Shown: in pieces, positions 55,712 to 64,000 of the stretch
Layout of the letters: each line of letters starts with the position of its first letter
Numbering within the stretch: the stretch's first letter is position 1
Translations under genes and position numbers: made by a program
NCBI GenBank assembly: GCA_913048385.1
Contig: CAJWVZ010000001.1
Coordinates: 186,001 to 250,000 of the forward strand
Reading direction: 5' to 3'
Length of the DNA stretch: 64,000 nt
Origin: an uncultured Gammaproteobacteria bacterium
GTDB taxonomy: Bacteria > Pseudomonadota > Gammaproteobacteria > Pseudomonadales > Pseudohongiellaceae
The notes under the pieces: generated by a model
The model's input: the letters and a program-made list of their open reading frames with translations, nothing else
The model's database searches: none
Told to the model about the DNA's origin: nothing

Positions 55712-55985
55712 AGCTCAGAGTCGTGTATTTAAAACATTTCCTTTTTCAACTTTTTGACGACAACCAAAACTATTTTAACCCCACTTGTTGTAAAGCAAAC
55801 GGCTCTCATCCTGTTAGATTAATTGGGAGGCTCATCGAGGTCATGAATCTAAAATTGGAGGGTAGATCAGTTGGATACGTGGAAGAAGAATGGGCATACA
55901 AGCTGGTTTGGATGTGTTGTCAACCAGTTTAGACATTTGATTTGCTAGTAGTGAGTCAGCATAGAAGTTAGAGAGAGGTTGAGAT

Positions 55986-58019
55986 ATGTATCGATGGGCA
56001 ACGCTATTACTAATTCTGATCAGTATTTGTTCTGCTAATGCCGCACCAAGTGCGCCAACGTTATCTGTTGAAAGAATTGGAACCACGTTAACTATCAGCT
56101 GGAGTGCTGTGCTTGGAGCAGACAGCTATCGTCTGTACTATGCCCCTGCGCCCTATATGGGGCCTGAGACCGTCGGGTTTATTGATCTCGGTACGTCTAA
56201 TTCAGTTTCAGCAAATCTTCTTGAAGGGTTGGCATTTTATGTTGCAGTTTCAGCAATAGGAGGTGGCGAAGAGGGTAGCTATTCGAATGTAGAAGAGTTT
56301 TCGATTACATTGGCAAGTGACAAAGGTAAGAGCTGCGAACAATTGGGCGAAGTCTTTGTTGATGGGGATAATGACGGAGTCTGTGATGCCATAGATCCCG
56401 CGCCGACAATAAAGCGAATAGACCTTCTCGGGTACGAGTCAACACCAGCGTATGGGAATGAGCAGTTCGTTAGCAGCCGAAGTAACACACTTATAAATGC
56501 CAGTATCGTTGAGTCGTACTCAGTGCTTAAACACAGCGGATATATCTACCCTGACTCAGCGGGTGGGGATCCTGTAATTTATCCTGGCACTTATTATACC
56601 AACGATATGCACTACTGCCGAGTTGGAAATTTCAATGGTGATGAGCATGAGGATTTGTTAGTCAATTCACAATCTTTCTTTAATACAACCAATGCCAAGG
56701 AACCATACGATATCACTAACCCAGAAAGGCTGCCTAGAGCACATATTCTGTTGAATGATGGTAATGGATCATACTCATCTGCACGAAACTTGTTTCAAAG
56801 TGAGGAGTATTTTCGGATCTCGAGTAGCGGACCTGCTCAAGCTGTAGATCTTAACAATGACGGCATAGATGACATCCTGACTCAGAATGGGGGCAATGGT
56901 ATTAAGCGCGAACCGGATCATGGCATTGGTCTTTTTATGAGTCAGCCTGATGGATCTTTTATTGATGCGACCTCAAGAATACACCTGCCAACAAGGAATA
57001 TTCAGAGAGATGGTTATTCTGAAGACGTACTGCAGATAATTACCGAGTCTTTTGTCGCGCTGGACGTTGATGGTGATGGCTGGAAAGATCTAATGTTTGT
57101 ATCAGCCCACCTAGGGCAGGATGGTGAGCGGGCTCCATTGATTCTATTTAATGACAAAGGGCAAAGATTCGTTGAGGTGAAAGATTGGCCTCCGCTCATA
57201 GAGCAATCCAATTTCCGGAATGATACTGCGATAATTCGTCATGTTGAAGTTGTTGATTTTGACTTGGATGGGGATGAGGATGTGGTGGCTCTCTGCTATC
57301 GAGAGTGTTTCTACGGCAATCCTGAGATAGGCAACGGCTTCGTATTAGTTAATGATAATGGCTCTTTTTCCAATGATGAACTTATTTATTTTCCATCGGG
57401 ACTAAAAGGCGGCAACACTAAGAATGATCATATGGATGTTGCTGACATTAATGGAGATTCTTATCCAGACATAGTAACGGTAAGCGGAGAAAGTGATCCC
57501 TACTATGTGGATCGTGATATTCAAGTGCTCATTAGTGTTCAAGGTAAATCGCTGATGGACCAAACAGATTCACGAATAGCTAATTTACGAACTGCCGATA
57601 CGGGGCATGCTGAGGGATTTATCTATCTTAGAGATTATGACCTAGACGGTGATATGGATATTATCGACTTTCAGGTAAATGTAAGTAACGGCGTGGTATC
57701 TCACTCTGCGGGTCTAGGTAATTCGTTTCCTTACGGTAGAAACGGTTTAGCTATATTTCTTAATGATGGAAATGGCCACTTCAGCTATATTGAAGAAAAT
57801 TTAATGGATAACATCGAGGTAGCGCACGGAGGAGAAGCTGGAACTGCCGGACTCATAAACAGAGTTCTGGCGGGACCATTTAGAGCTTGTCCCATATTTT
57901 TTAACCGGCAATTTGGCTATGGCTTTCTATACCATCATTACTGGAAGGTGAGAGATCCAGTAAGCTGCCCTAATGGTGATTGCGCTGTAATGAATCTTTC
58001 CACGGTCAGGAAAAATTAA
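55986..58019 (+). CDS. Secreted FN3/FG-GAP repeat protein
   Basis: 677 residues with a signal peptide (LLLILISICSANA). After it a fibronectin type III-like domain (TLTISWSAVLGADSYRLYYAP), then a calcium motif VDGDNDGVCDAIDPAP, and then at least five FG-GAP/VCBS units with D-x-D-x-D loops: VGNFNGDEHEDLLV, VDLNNDGIDDILT, LDVDGDGWKDLMFV, VDFDLDGDEDVVAL, VADINGDSYPDIVTV, LRDYDLDGDMDIIDF. Such proteins form beta-propellers that bind surfaces or ligands outside the cell. No sorting tail is seen. It is the largest gene in the tRNA-Leu bounded block. Confidence 0.8.
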   Translation: MYRWATLLLILISICSANAAPSAPTLSVERIGTTLTISWSAVLGADSYRLYYAPAPYMGPETVGFIDLGTSNSVSANLLEGLAFYVAVSAIGGGEEGSYSNVEEFSITLASDKGKSCEQLGEVFVDGDNDGVCDAIDPAPTIKRIDLLGYESTPAYGNEQFVSSRSNTLINASIVESYSVLKHSGYIYPDSAGGDPVIYPGTYYTNDMHYCRVGNFNGDEHEDLLVNSQSFFNTTNAKEPYDITNPERLPRAHILLNDGNGSYSSARNLFQSEEYFRISSSGPAQAVDLNNDGIDDILTQNGGNGIKREPDHGIGLFMSQPDGSFIDATSRIHLPTRNIQRDGYSEDVLQIITESFVALDVDGDGWKDLMFVSAHLGQDGERAPLILFNDKGQRFVEVKDWPPLIEQSNFRNDTAIIRHVEVVDFDLDGDEDVVALCYRECFYGNPEIGNGFVLVNDNGSFSNDELIYFPSGLKGGNTKNDHMDVADINGDSYPDIVTVSGESDPYYVDRDIQVLISVQGKSLMDQTDSRIANLRTADTGHAEGFIYLRDYDLDGDMDIIDFQVNVSNGVVSHSAGLGNSFPYGRNGLAIFLNDGNGHFSYIEENLMDNIEVAHGGEAGTAGLINRVLAGPFRACPIFFNRQFGYGFLYHHYWKVRDPVSCPNGDCAVMNLSTVRKN

Positions 58020-58124
58020 TAATAGAAGAATCGTTAGTGCTCATTAGATTATCGGACGAAATGAGCCAATTATTGGATATTTCGGTTTATTATCTCTTTC
58101 GATGTCGTCAAAAGTTATAAGAGA

Positions 58125-58138
58125 ATGGTACCAGTGGG
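58125..58138. repeat. Proximal tRNA-Leu 3'-end repeat copy
   Basis: The same 14 bases as at 54425-54438, within the tRNA gene's 3' end. With the distal copy it brackets a 3.7-kb block in direct orientation. Confidence 0.5.
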
Positions 58139-58212
58139 CGGACTTGAACCGCCACTCCCGCAAAGGAACCGGATTTTGAATCCGGCGTGTCTACCAATTT
58201 CACCACACTGGC
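58126..58212 (-). tRNA. tRNA-Leu (anticodon CAA)
   Basis: 87 bases with encoded CCA. Reading the complement: acceptor GCCAGTG/CACTGGT (with a G-T pair at 1-72), D-loop with TTGGTAGA, anticodon stem CCGGA-TTCAAAA-TCCGG giving CAA, a long variable arm as in all tRNA-Leu, and T-arm GGCGG-TTCAAGT-CCGCC. Decodes UUG. Its last 13 bases are repeated at 54426-54438. Confidence 0.95.
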
Positions 58213-58348
58213 TCTATAAGGGTCGAGAAGTATATCACTTACGAGCTTTGAGGCAATCCACCCTTTTCTTGATTACAGAGTAGCTAGTGATTTTAGATTT
58301 TAAAAACTTATTTTTCAGATGGGAAGTGTCGAGGTTTCAATTTTTACT

Positions 58349-59398
58349 ATGGATTTGAGCGAATTTTCTTATTATTTACCCGATGAATTGATTGCTCATT
58401 ATCCTGCGAGGGAACGTCGCGCAAGCCGTTTGTTCTGTCTTAATACGCTTGAAGATAAAAATAACCACAAGTTCTTTCACGAAATTTTGGATTTAGTGAG
58501 ACCTAATGATCTTTTTATTTTTAATGATACTCGGGTTATACCGGGTCGGCTTTTTGCTTTTAAAGCGTCTGGTGGCCGCGTGGAGGTTTTGATCGAGAGA
58601 GTTAGTCAGGATAATGCTGTAATCGTTCAGCTTCGAGCTAATAAACCCGTAAAAGTAGGTTCAAATTTGTTTTTTCGCAGGGCAGGGGTTGTGGGCGGAG
58701 CAGTGATGGGTGAGGCAGAGGTTATCGAACGTGATGGACAGTTTTATACAATTGAGTTTAGCTCGGAATCAGCCCTAGATGCACTAATAAAATCGGAAGG
58801 TCACATTCCACTGCCTCCCTACATAAAGAGACCTGCAGAAGAGATTGATGCGGAGCGTTACCAGACTATTTATGCAAGGAACGAGGGGGCGGTTGCAGCA
58901 CCGACCGCTGGGCTCCATTTTGATCAACCATTGCTCGAGGCGCTTCAAGAGAAAGGTGTTGATCTTGGTTTTCTAACATTGCATGTAGGGGCGGGCACTT
59001 TTATGCCCGTAAGAGCGACAAAAATAACTGAGCACCAAATGCATCATGAGTTTTTCGATGTGAGTAGTGAAATTTGTGAGAAAGTGGCGACGTGTAAAGC
59101 TAAAGGTGGTCGTGTAATTGCGGTCGGCACAACTTCCGTCCGAAGTTTGGAGGCGGCGTCCCAAACAGGGCTGTTGGTTCCCACTAAAGGGGAGACTAAT
59201 ATTTTCATTTACCCAGGCTATGAGTTCAAGACAGTGGATGCGATGATTACAAATTTTCATCTCTCCGAGTCGACTCTCTTAATGCTTGTTAGCGCCTTTG
59301 TTGGGCGAGATAGAATTATGAGGGCTTATTCTGAAGCCATTGCAGAAAAATATCGATTCTTTAGCTACGGTGATTCAATGTTCCTGTATCGTGGTTGA
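58349..59398 (+). CDS. queA: S-adenosylmethionine:tRNA ribosyltransferase-isomerase
   Basis: Makes epoxyqueuosine in the wobble base of four tRNAs. 349 residues: DLSEFSYYLPDELIAHYPARERRASRL start, IFNDTRVIPGRLF, YNPDRYQTIYA-like stretch ERYQTIYARNEGAVAAPTAGLHF, NFHLSESTLLMLVSAF. Start ATG 58349 rather than the further frame at 58319. Its usual partner tgt is not next to it. Confidence 0.95.
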   Translation: MDLSEFSYYLPDELIAHYPARERRASRLFCLNTLEDKNNHKFFHEILDLVRPNDLFIFNDTRVIPGRLFAFKASGGRVEVLIERVSQDNAVIVQLRANKPVKVGSNLFFRRAGVVGGAVMGEAEVIERDGQFYTIEFSSESALDALIKSEGHIPLPPYIKRPAEEIDAERYQTIYARNEGAVAAPTAGLHFDQPLLEALQEKGVDLGFLTLHVGAGTFMPVRATKITEHQMHHEFFDVSSEICEKVATCKAKGGRVIAVGTTSVRSLEAASQTGLLVPTKGETNIFIYPGYEFKTVDAMITNFHLSESTLLMLVSAFVGRDRIMRAYSEAIAEKYRFFSYGDSMFLYRG

Positions 59399-59489
59399 GA
59401 CCTTCTGATATACTGCTGCCGCGTAAAAACTTGAGATGTCTCTTTTTCGAGATTTGAGTTAGACGCTCATTAGCGAAATTAGAGCTCTA

Positions 59490-59518
59490 TTGACAATGTT
59501 AAAGCATACAAACCTTAT
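59490..59518 (+). promoter_or_regulatory. Possible promoter of mdh
   Basis: TTGACA at 59490-59495 and a weak CCTTAT 17 bases on (59513-59518), 28 bases before the mdh start. Only the -35 is convincing. Confidence 0.3.
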
Positions 59519-59545
59519 TACTAATCAGATTCAAAGGATTTAAAA

Positions 59546-60523
59546 ATGAAATCACCTGTACGTGTTGCTATTACCGGTGCTGCTGGCCAAATCAGTTACT
59601 CGCTTCTTTTCCGCATCGCTTCTGGAGAAATGCTTGGGAAAGACCAGCCTGTTATTTTGCAACTCTTGGAAATCACGCCGGCGCTTGACGCGCTTGCCGG
59701 AACAGCCATGGAAGTAGAAGACTGCGCGTTTCCTTTGGTGAACGAAATCATACAAACTGATGACCCAGATGTTGCTTTCAAAGATGCTGATTATTGTTTA
59801 CTTGTTGGTGCTCGCCCGAGGGGGCCTGGCATGGAGCGTAAGGACTTACTTGAGGCAAACGCCGCTATTTTTTCTGTCCAAGGTAAGGCAATAAATGACA
59901 ACGCGAATAAAGATGTCAAAGTTTTAGTTGTTGGAAATCCTGCGAATACAAATGCCCTTATTGCCTATAGGAATGCTCCTGACCTCGAGCCGGGGCAATT
60001 TACGGCAATGACTCGTTTGGATCACAATAGGGCAATTGCGCAACTTTCCGCTAAAACTGGTTCGCACAGCACTGAAGTGGATGGTCTCATTATTTGGGGT
60101 AATCACTCCGCGACTCAATATCCAGATATTTCCCATGCGGCAGTAGCAGGTGAGGCTGCCGGGTCCCTTGTTGACGATGCGTGGATAAAAGAAGATTTTA
60201 TACCTACTGTACAGCAGCGCGGCGCGGCTATTATAAAGGCACGGGGTCTTTCAAGTGCAGCTTCGGCGGCGAATGCAGCGATTGAGCATATGCGAGACTG
60301 GGCGCTCGGTTCAGATGGGAACATTGTAAGCATGGGCATTCATAGTGACGGCAGCTACGGTGTTGCAGAGGGCTTGATCTACTCTTTCCCAGTGATTTGC
60401 TCCGGCGGGAAGTATGTGATCGTGCAAGATCTTGAAATCAATTCCTTTAGCCAAAAGTTAATGGATCAAACAGAGGCTGAGCTGAGCGAAGAACGAGACG
60501 CTGTTGCTAACTTGCTTCCCTAA
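59546..60523 (+). CDS. mdh: Malate dehydrogenase
   Basis: NAD-dependent TCA-cycle enzyme, 325 residues, of the long cytosolic-like type found in many gammaproteobacteria. [21 protein letters not shown] (nucleotide loop), [15 protein letters not shown] (active loop with Arg), TRLDHNRA and [10 protein letters not shown] (catalytic His). Start ATG 59546 with AAAGGA. It would take malate from succinate made in the hpa route. Confidence 0.95.
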   Translation: MKSPVRVAITGAAGQISYSLLFRIASGEMLGKDQPVILQLLEITPALDALAGTAMEVEDCAFPLVNEIIQTDDPDVAFKDADYCLLVGARPRGPGMERKDLLEANAAIFSVQGKAINDNANKDVKVLVVGNPANTNALIAYRNAPDLEPGQFTAMTRLDHNRAIAQLSAKTGSHSTEVDGLIIWGNHSATQYPDISHAAVAGEAAGSLVDDAWIKEDFIPTVQQRGAAIIKARGLSSAASAANAAIEHMRDWALGSDGNIVSMGIHSDGSYGVAEGLIYSFPVICSGGKYVIVQDLEINSFSQKLMDQTEAELSEERDAVANLLP

Positions 60524-60541
60524 AAGGCGCAAAGTCCTAGC

Positions 60542-60575
60542 CGGCAGGTTCCTGTAAAAGCAGTCGAGCCTGCCG
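60542..60575. terminator. Possible bidirectional hairpin after mdh
   Basis: CGGCAGG (60542-60548) pairs with CCTGCCG (60569-60575) with an imperfect inner stem, in the 84-base convergent gap between mdh and the Lrp gene. It has no T-run, so termination is uncertain. Confidence 0.3.
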
Positions 60576-60607
60576 CTGTTCAAAAGATTCCTTGTTATTC
60601 TGCGGAT

Positions 60608-61081
60608 TCAATCGACTTTAATATGGTGCAACGGTAGCTCAGTACTGGCGCAGACTTGTCTCAGAACGAAACTAGAATGTACATCGGTTACACCGTCAAT
60701 ACGGGTGATTTTATTTAACAAAAACTCTTGGTAGGCGTGCATATCTGGAACAAGAATTTTTAATTGATAATCTGCGGACTGGCCAGTAATCAGCAAACAT
60801 TCCATCACCTCTGGGAATTTCTTAATAGCATCCTCAAAAACTTTAAATCGATCAGGTGTATGTCTGTCCATACTGATTTGGAGTAGTGCTGTTAGTTTTA
60901 AGTTCAGCATTTCCGGATTTAAGAGCGTGACTGTTTTTCCGATCGTGCCGTTCACTTCGAGATGTTTGATGCGGCGAGCACAGGGGGAGGGAGAGAGGCC
61001 AATCTTTTCCGCCAATTCGAGATTCGTAATTCTGCCATCTTGTTGAATTTGAGTAAGTATCCGTTTGTCGAGCTTGTCCAT
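60608..61081 (-). CDS. Lrp/AsnC-family transcriptional regulator
   Basis: 157 residues. N-terminal winged helix-turn-helix (LDKRILTQIQQDGRITNLELAEKIGLSPSPCARRI), hinge, then the RAM effector domain (CLLITGQSADYQLKILVPDMHAYQEF). Divergent from leuA across 226 very AT-rich bases, so leucine-responsive control of leuA is likely. Cannot be told from the other Lrp paralogues. Confidence 0.9.
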   Translation of the reverse strand: MDKLDKRILTQIQQDGRITNLELAEKIGLSPSPCARRIKHLEVNGTIGKTVTLLNPEMLNLKLTALLQISMDRHTPDRFKVFEDAIKKFPEVMECLLITGQSADYQLKILVPDMHAYQEFLLNKITRIDGVTDVHSSFVLRQVCASTELPLHHIKVD

Positions 61082-61307
61082 AGATTACTCCCTTTTTTTG
61101 CTAAAACTGAAAGTGTATTTCGTGTAATTTTTATATATATTAGTTATAAATCAGTAAATTAATACAAATAATAGTTAATAATCGCTCAATTATAGCAAAT
61201 AAAGCATAAAATCCCCTTTTGAGTATTTTATACTTATCGCAGTTAAAAACCATTAAAATTCTGATTAGTGTGAAGTGCCCATGAACGGGTGATAAGGAAG
61301 CCAAAAG

Positions 61308-62951
61308 ATGTTTGATCATAAAAAATATAAGCCATTCGAGCCGATTCCGTTAGAGGATCGAACTTGGCCGAATCAGAAAATAACCGAGTCCCCTTCGTGG
61401 TGCAGCGTTGACCTTCGAGATGGCAATCAAGCACTCATTGAGCCGATGTCGGTTGCCCAAAAATTAAAGATGTTCGAGCTTCTTGTTGATGTTGGCTTCA
61501 AAGAGATTGAGGTAGGGTTCCCGGCAGCCTCCCAACCTGATTTTGATTTTGTGCGCAAACTAATTGTGGATGGGAGAATACCTTCGGACGTCACGATTCA
61601 AGTTTTAACTCAAGCAAGGCCTGAATTGATTCGGCGCACATTTGAATCTTTGTTGGGTGCGCGGCGGGCAGTGCTCCATGTTTATAATTCGACGTCAATT
61701 GTTCAAAGAGAGAAAGTATTTAAAACAGACAAGGCAGGGATTATTGAAATAGCTAGGGCCGGTGCAGAAGAGGTAAAGAATTGTGCAGAAAAAGCTCCCG
61801 AGACAGATTGGGTATATCAATATTCGCCAGAGAGTTTCACCGGCACAGAGGTAGACTTTGCGGTCGAGGTCTGTAACGCAGTGTCCGATGTTTGGGAGCC
61901 TAGTCTTGAGAATAAAATAATTTTTAATTTGCCCTCAACTGTTGAAATGGCTACCCCAAATATATACGCGGATCAGATTGAATTGTTTTGCCGCAGTATA
62001 AGAAACCGAGAATCAGTCATTGTTAGTCTGCACACCCACAACGATCGTGGATGCGCGGTTGCTGCTGCCGAACTAGCAGTAATGGCAGGCGCTCAGCGTG
62101 TTGAAGGCACCCTTCTTGGTAACGGTGAGCGCACCGGGAACATGGATATCGTTACCATGGCTATGAATCTTTATAGTCAGGGGATAGACCCGTTGTTGGA
62201 CTTTCGTGATATGGACAAAATTGTATCGGTGGTGCGTGAATGCACTCAGATTGATGTTCATCCGCGTCAACCGTACGCGGGTGACTTGGTTTTCACTGCT
62301 TTTTCGGGGAGCCATCAAGATGCAATAAAAAAATGTCTTGATCTCTATCGCGAGGGCGAAACTTGGGAGATTGCTTATTTGCCAATTGACCCAAGAGACT
62401 TGGGTCGAACTTACCAAGACGTTATCAGAGTTAATAGCCAGTCCGGTAAGGGCGGCGTGGCCTATGTCTTGGCAAGTAAATTTGGATTTGATTTGCCAAG
62501 ATGGTTGCAAATAGAGTTTAGCCGGGTGGTTCAAAAGATCACAGAGAATAGCGGTCAAGAAATCACGTCAGATGAGATTTGGGAGTTGTTTGAGGCCCAT
62601 TATTTAAAGACTGGTGCGCAGGTTCGGTTAGACGACTTTAATATTCAGAAACATCAAGGTCGGGAGACTTTTAAAGCAACGATCGATTATTCAGATAGGA
62701 AAATATCCTTGGATGGAGAGGGAGACGGAGTGCTAGGAGCTTTTGCGATGGGGTTAAAGCAGGCACTAGAAATCGAATTCGAGATATTAGAATACGGAGA
62801 GCATGCCTTGGGGCAAGGGGTTGATGCTGAAGCTGTAACCTATATCCAGTTAAAAGATGGCGCTAACCGCTACTCCGGAGTGGCGATCAGTAAAGATATT
62901 ATAGCTTCCTCACTAGATGCCTTATTGGGAGCTGTTAGTAAGATGCTTTAA
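61308..62951 (+). CDS. leuA: 2-isopropylmalate synthase, long (LeuA2) form
   Basis: First step of leucine synthesis, 547 residues with C-terminal regulatory domain. Reads SWCSVDLRDGNQALIEPM (variant of the DRE signature), VSLHTHNDRGCAVAAAELA (metal His pair), GNGERTGNMD, and a regulatory domain with DGVLGAFAMGLKQALEIEFEI. AAGGA precedes ATG 61308. This is the long type also found in Actinobacteria. The second, different synthase is at 32573. Confidence 0.93.
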   Translation: MFDHKKYKPFEPIPLEDRTWPNQKITESPSWCSVDLRDGNQALIEPMSVAQKLKMFELLVDVGFKEIEVGFPAASQPDFDFVRKLIVDGRIPSDVTIQVLTQARPELIRRTFESLLGARRAVLHVYNSTSIVQREKVFKTDKAGIIEIARAGAEEVKNCAEKAPETDWVYQYSPESFTGTEVDFAVEVCNAVSDVWEPSLENKIIFNLPSTVEMATPNIYADQIELFCRSIRNRESVIVSLHTHNDRGCAVAAAELAVMAGAQRVEGTLLGNGERTGNMDIVTMAMNLYSQGIDPLLDFRDMDKIVSVVRECTQIDVHPRQPYAGDLVFTAFSGSHQDAIKKCLDLYREGETWEIAYLPIDPRDLGRTYQDVIRVNSQSGKGGVAYVLASKFGFDLPRWLQIEFSRVVQKITENSGQEITSDEIWELFEAHYLKTGAQVRLDDFNIQKHQGRETFKATIDYSDRKISLDGEGDGVLGAFAMGLKQALEIEFEILEYGEHALGQGVDAEAVTYIQLKDGANRYSGVAISKDIIASSLDALLGAVSKML

Positions 62952-63127
62952 GTAAGTGACAAGGTGTCATCATCTTAAGTTAGGTCTCTCTTGGCATTTC
63001 TGGTCTTTACGGGTGGAAGTTCAAAACTTTTTTTCCTGAGCTAACGACAAGAAATAAGGACTTGCCTTTTGAAGCGACATCGTTCACTCGTCTGGTGAAG
63101 TTTATTTCGCTTGATTTAAGGAAGTCC

Positions 63128-63709
63128 ATGCAATTTCAGAACGACGATAGTCAGTTAATACGTGCGGCTCTTGCTGGAAAATCTGTCTCTTGGCAGAGGC
63201 TTGTGCGACGTTACGAGAGGCGGGTTTACAATCATTGTATGAGACTAACTGGAAACGAGGCAGATGCGCTCGATTTAATGCAGGAAGTATTCCTGGGCGT
63301 TTATCGTTCGTTGCATACATTTAGAGGGGAGTCTAAGTTCTCCACTTGGATTTTCAGGATTGTTCATAATAAATCGGTTGATGCTATCCGCCGAAGACGG
63401 TCGAATATATTTTTGGAGAATTCATCAGATGATGAATACGCTTCAGAAATCGAGCAATTTCCTGATGAAAACGCAGTTGAGCCTGAGGCTACGCTGTCTC
63501 TGACACAGACAAACACTAAAATTTTACAACACCTCGATCAGCTGAGTTATGAACAACGCCTTATCGTTGAAATGAAAATTTATCAAGGCATGACATTTGA
63601 AGAGATTGGGCAGGTAGTGAGAGTGTCCGATAACACATCAAAAACTCGATATTATAGTGCACTTAAAAAATTGAAAAAATTATTGGAGACGCCAAATGCC
63701 CTGCCCTAA
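63128..63709 (+). CDS. ECF-type RNA polymerase sigma factor
   Basis: 193 residues from ATG 63128 (AAGGAAG upstream; the frame opens at 63062). Sigma region 2: DALDLMQEVFLGVYRSLHTFRGESKFSTWIFRIVHNKSVDAIRRRR; region 4: LDQLSYEQRLIVEMKIYQGMTFEEIGQVVRVSDNTSKTRYYSALKKL. Regions 1.1 and 3 are absent. It overlaps the start of a zinc-type anti-sigma gene by 14 bases, a standard arrangement. The inducing signal is unknown; RpoE-like envelope or oxidative stress are common. Confidence 0.9.
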   Translation: MQFQNDDSQLIRAALAGKSVSWQRLVRRYERRVYNHCMRLTGNEADALDLMQEVFLGVYRSLHTFRGESKFSTWIFRIVHNKSVDAIRRRRSNIFLENSSDDEYASEIEQFPDENAVEPEATLSLTQTNTKILQHLDQLSYEQRLIVEMKIYQGMTFEEIGQVVRVSDNTSKTRYYSALKKLKKLLETPNALP

Positions 63710-64000
63710 AACCGATTCTTTTTTGTATCAGTATTTTACTGCAGATTCAGCAACCAGGGCTAAGCTTTTGAAAGAGCCTCATTTCTCTCAATGCAAATAT
63801 TGTTCTGAACAGCTCTCAGAAATGCTTGCCACTGAGTCAAATCTCTCAGCATGGGAAGATGTGAAAGTTCCGTCATGGAATTCAAAAGATATCTTGAATA
63901 ATGGAAAGTTGCGCTTCCCAAATTTTTGGGTTCAATGGATACCAACGGCCGCTTGTCTGGCAATGTTTTGCGTGGTGGCTTTCAATCTTCAAATAACCGA
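63696..64000 (+). CDS. Zinc-type anti-sigma factor, cut by right edge
   Basis: Begins ATG 63696 inside the sigma gene, open to the end of the window (101 residues seen). Residues about 29-36 are HFSQCKYC, the H-x3-C-x2-C zinc motif of ZAS anti-sigma proteins, and about 83-99 form a membrane helix (WIPTAACLAMFCVVAFNL). It fits the class of membrane-bound anti-sigmas that hold an ECF sigma. Confidence 0.8.
   Translation, partial: MPCPKTDSFLYQYFTADSATRAKLLKEPHFSQCKYCSEQLSEMLATESNLSAWEDVKVPSWNSKDILNNGKLRFPNFWVQWIPTAACLAMFCVVAFNLQIT

Noticed and set aside
55723-55932. 69-codon ORF between the DUF1330 and FG-GAP genes
   Set aside because: No ribosome site, no family look, odd composition; left as probably non-coding.
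62073-62558. 161-codon minus-strand ORF inside leuA
   Set aside because: Opposite a certain leuA, no family features.

Overview
The window looks like a piece of a marine gammaproteobacterial chromosome, moderately AT-rich. Evidence for this is a run of conserved gammaproteobacterial gene neighbourhoods (ribF-ileS-fkpB-ispH; valS-holC-pepA divergent from lptF-lptG-RDD; glnK-amtB), a RegB/RegA redox two-component system, and accessory genes typical of coastal or oligotrophic marine bacteria (sulfatase, MFS carriers, BASS symporter, PQQ synthesis). No phage, insertion sequence or CRISPR array is visible. The finer lineage cannot be fixed without a phylogeny.

Layout. 1-6 kb: the end of a BatA-like membrane protein, an RND efflux pair (permease and fusion protein) and a divergent short-chain dehydrogenase; the intergenic region between the pump and the dehydrogenase holds a perfect 20-bp-arm palindrome. 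6-8 kb: RegA and RegB. 8-18.6 kb: an unrecognised methyltransferase-like/GNAT two-part protein, an acyl-CoA ligase, a metallo-beta-lactamase-fold hydrolase, a serine hydrolase, a thioesterase, the ammonium module (amtB, glnK), a BASS symporter and two small membrane or exported proteins. 18.6-18.8 kb: a possible short transcript (promoter-like site, small ORF, clear terminator). 19-32 kb: housekeeping core, with lspA missing from its usual place between ileS and fkpB. 32.5-35.3 kb: a Bacteroidetes-style isopropylmalate synthase homologue convergent with leuB.

35.5-48 kb is a catabolic region: two transporters, then hpaH-hpaI on the plus strand, and on the minus strand an operon starting with a lipoprotein arylsulfatase and continuing hpaE-hpaD-hpaG and a ketopantoate-reductase-like gene, followed by a separate minus-strand pair of succinate-semialdehyde dehydrogenase and DUF1330. 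Together these give a nearly complete homoprotocatechuate (3,4-dihydroxyphenylacetate) meta-cleavage route to pyruvate and succinate. No 4-hydroxyphenylacetate hydroxylase is present; the sulfatase in the operon suggests that sulfated phenolics may be the entry substrate.

48-54.3 kb: a beta-propeller lipoprotein, a drug-type MFS carrier and a PQQ synthesis cluster with the 23-residue precursor gene pqqA, an attenuator-like hairpin, and then pqqB-pqqD-pqqE-pqqC, which is not the usual B-C-D-E order. 54.4-58.1 kb: a small block (NAD(P)-binding protein, DUF1330 protein, FG-GAP repeat exoprotein) bounded by a 14-bp repeat of the 3' end of tRNA-Leu(CAA), which looks like a remnant integration site. 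58.3-64 kb: queA, mdh, an Lrp/AsnC regulator divergent from a long-form leuA, and an ECF sigma factor overlapping a zinc-type anti-sigma gene cut by the window edge.
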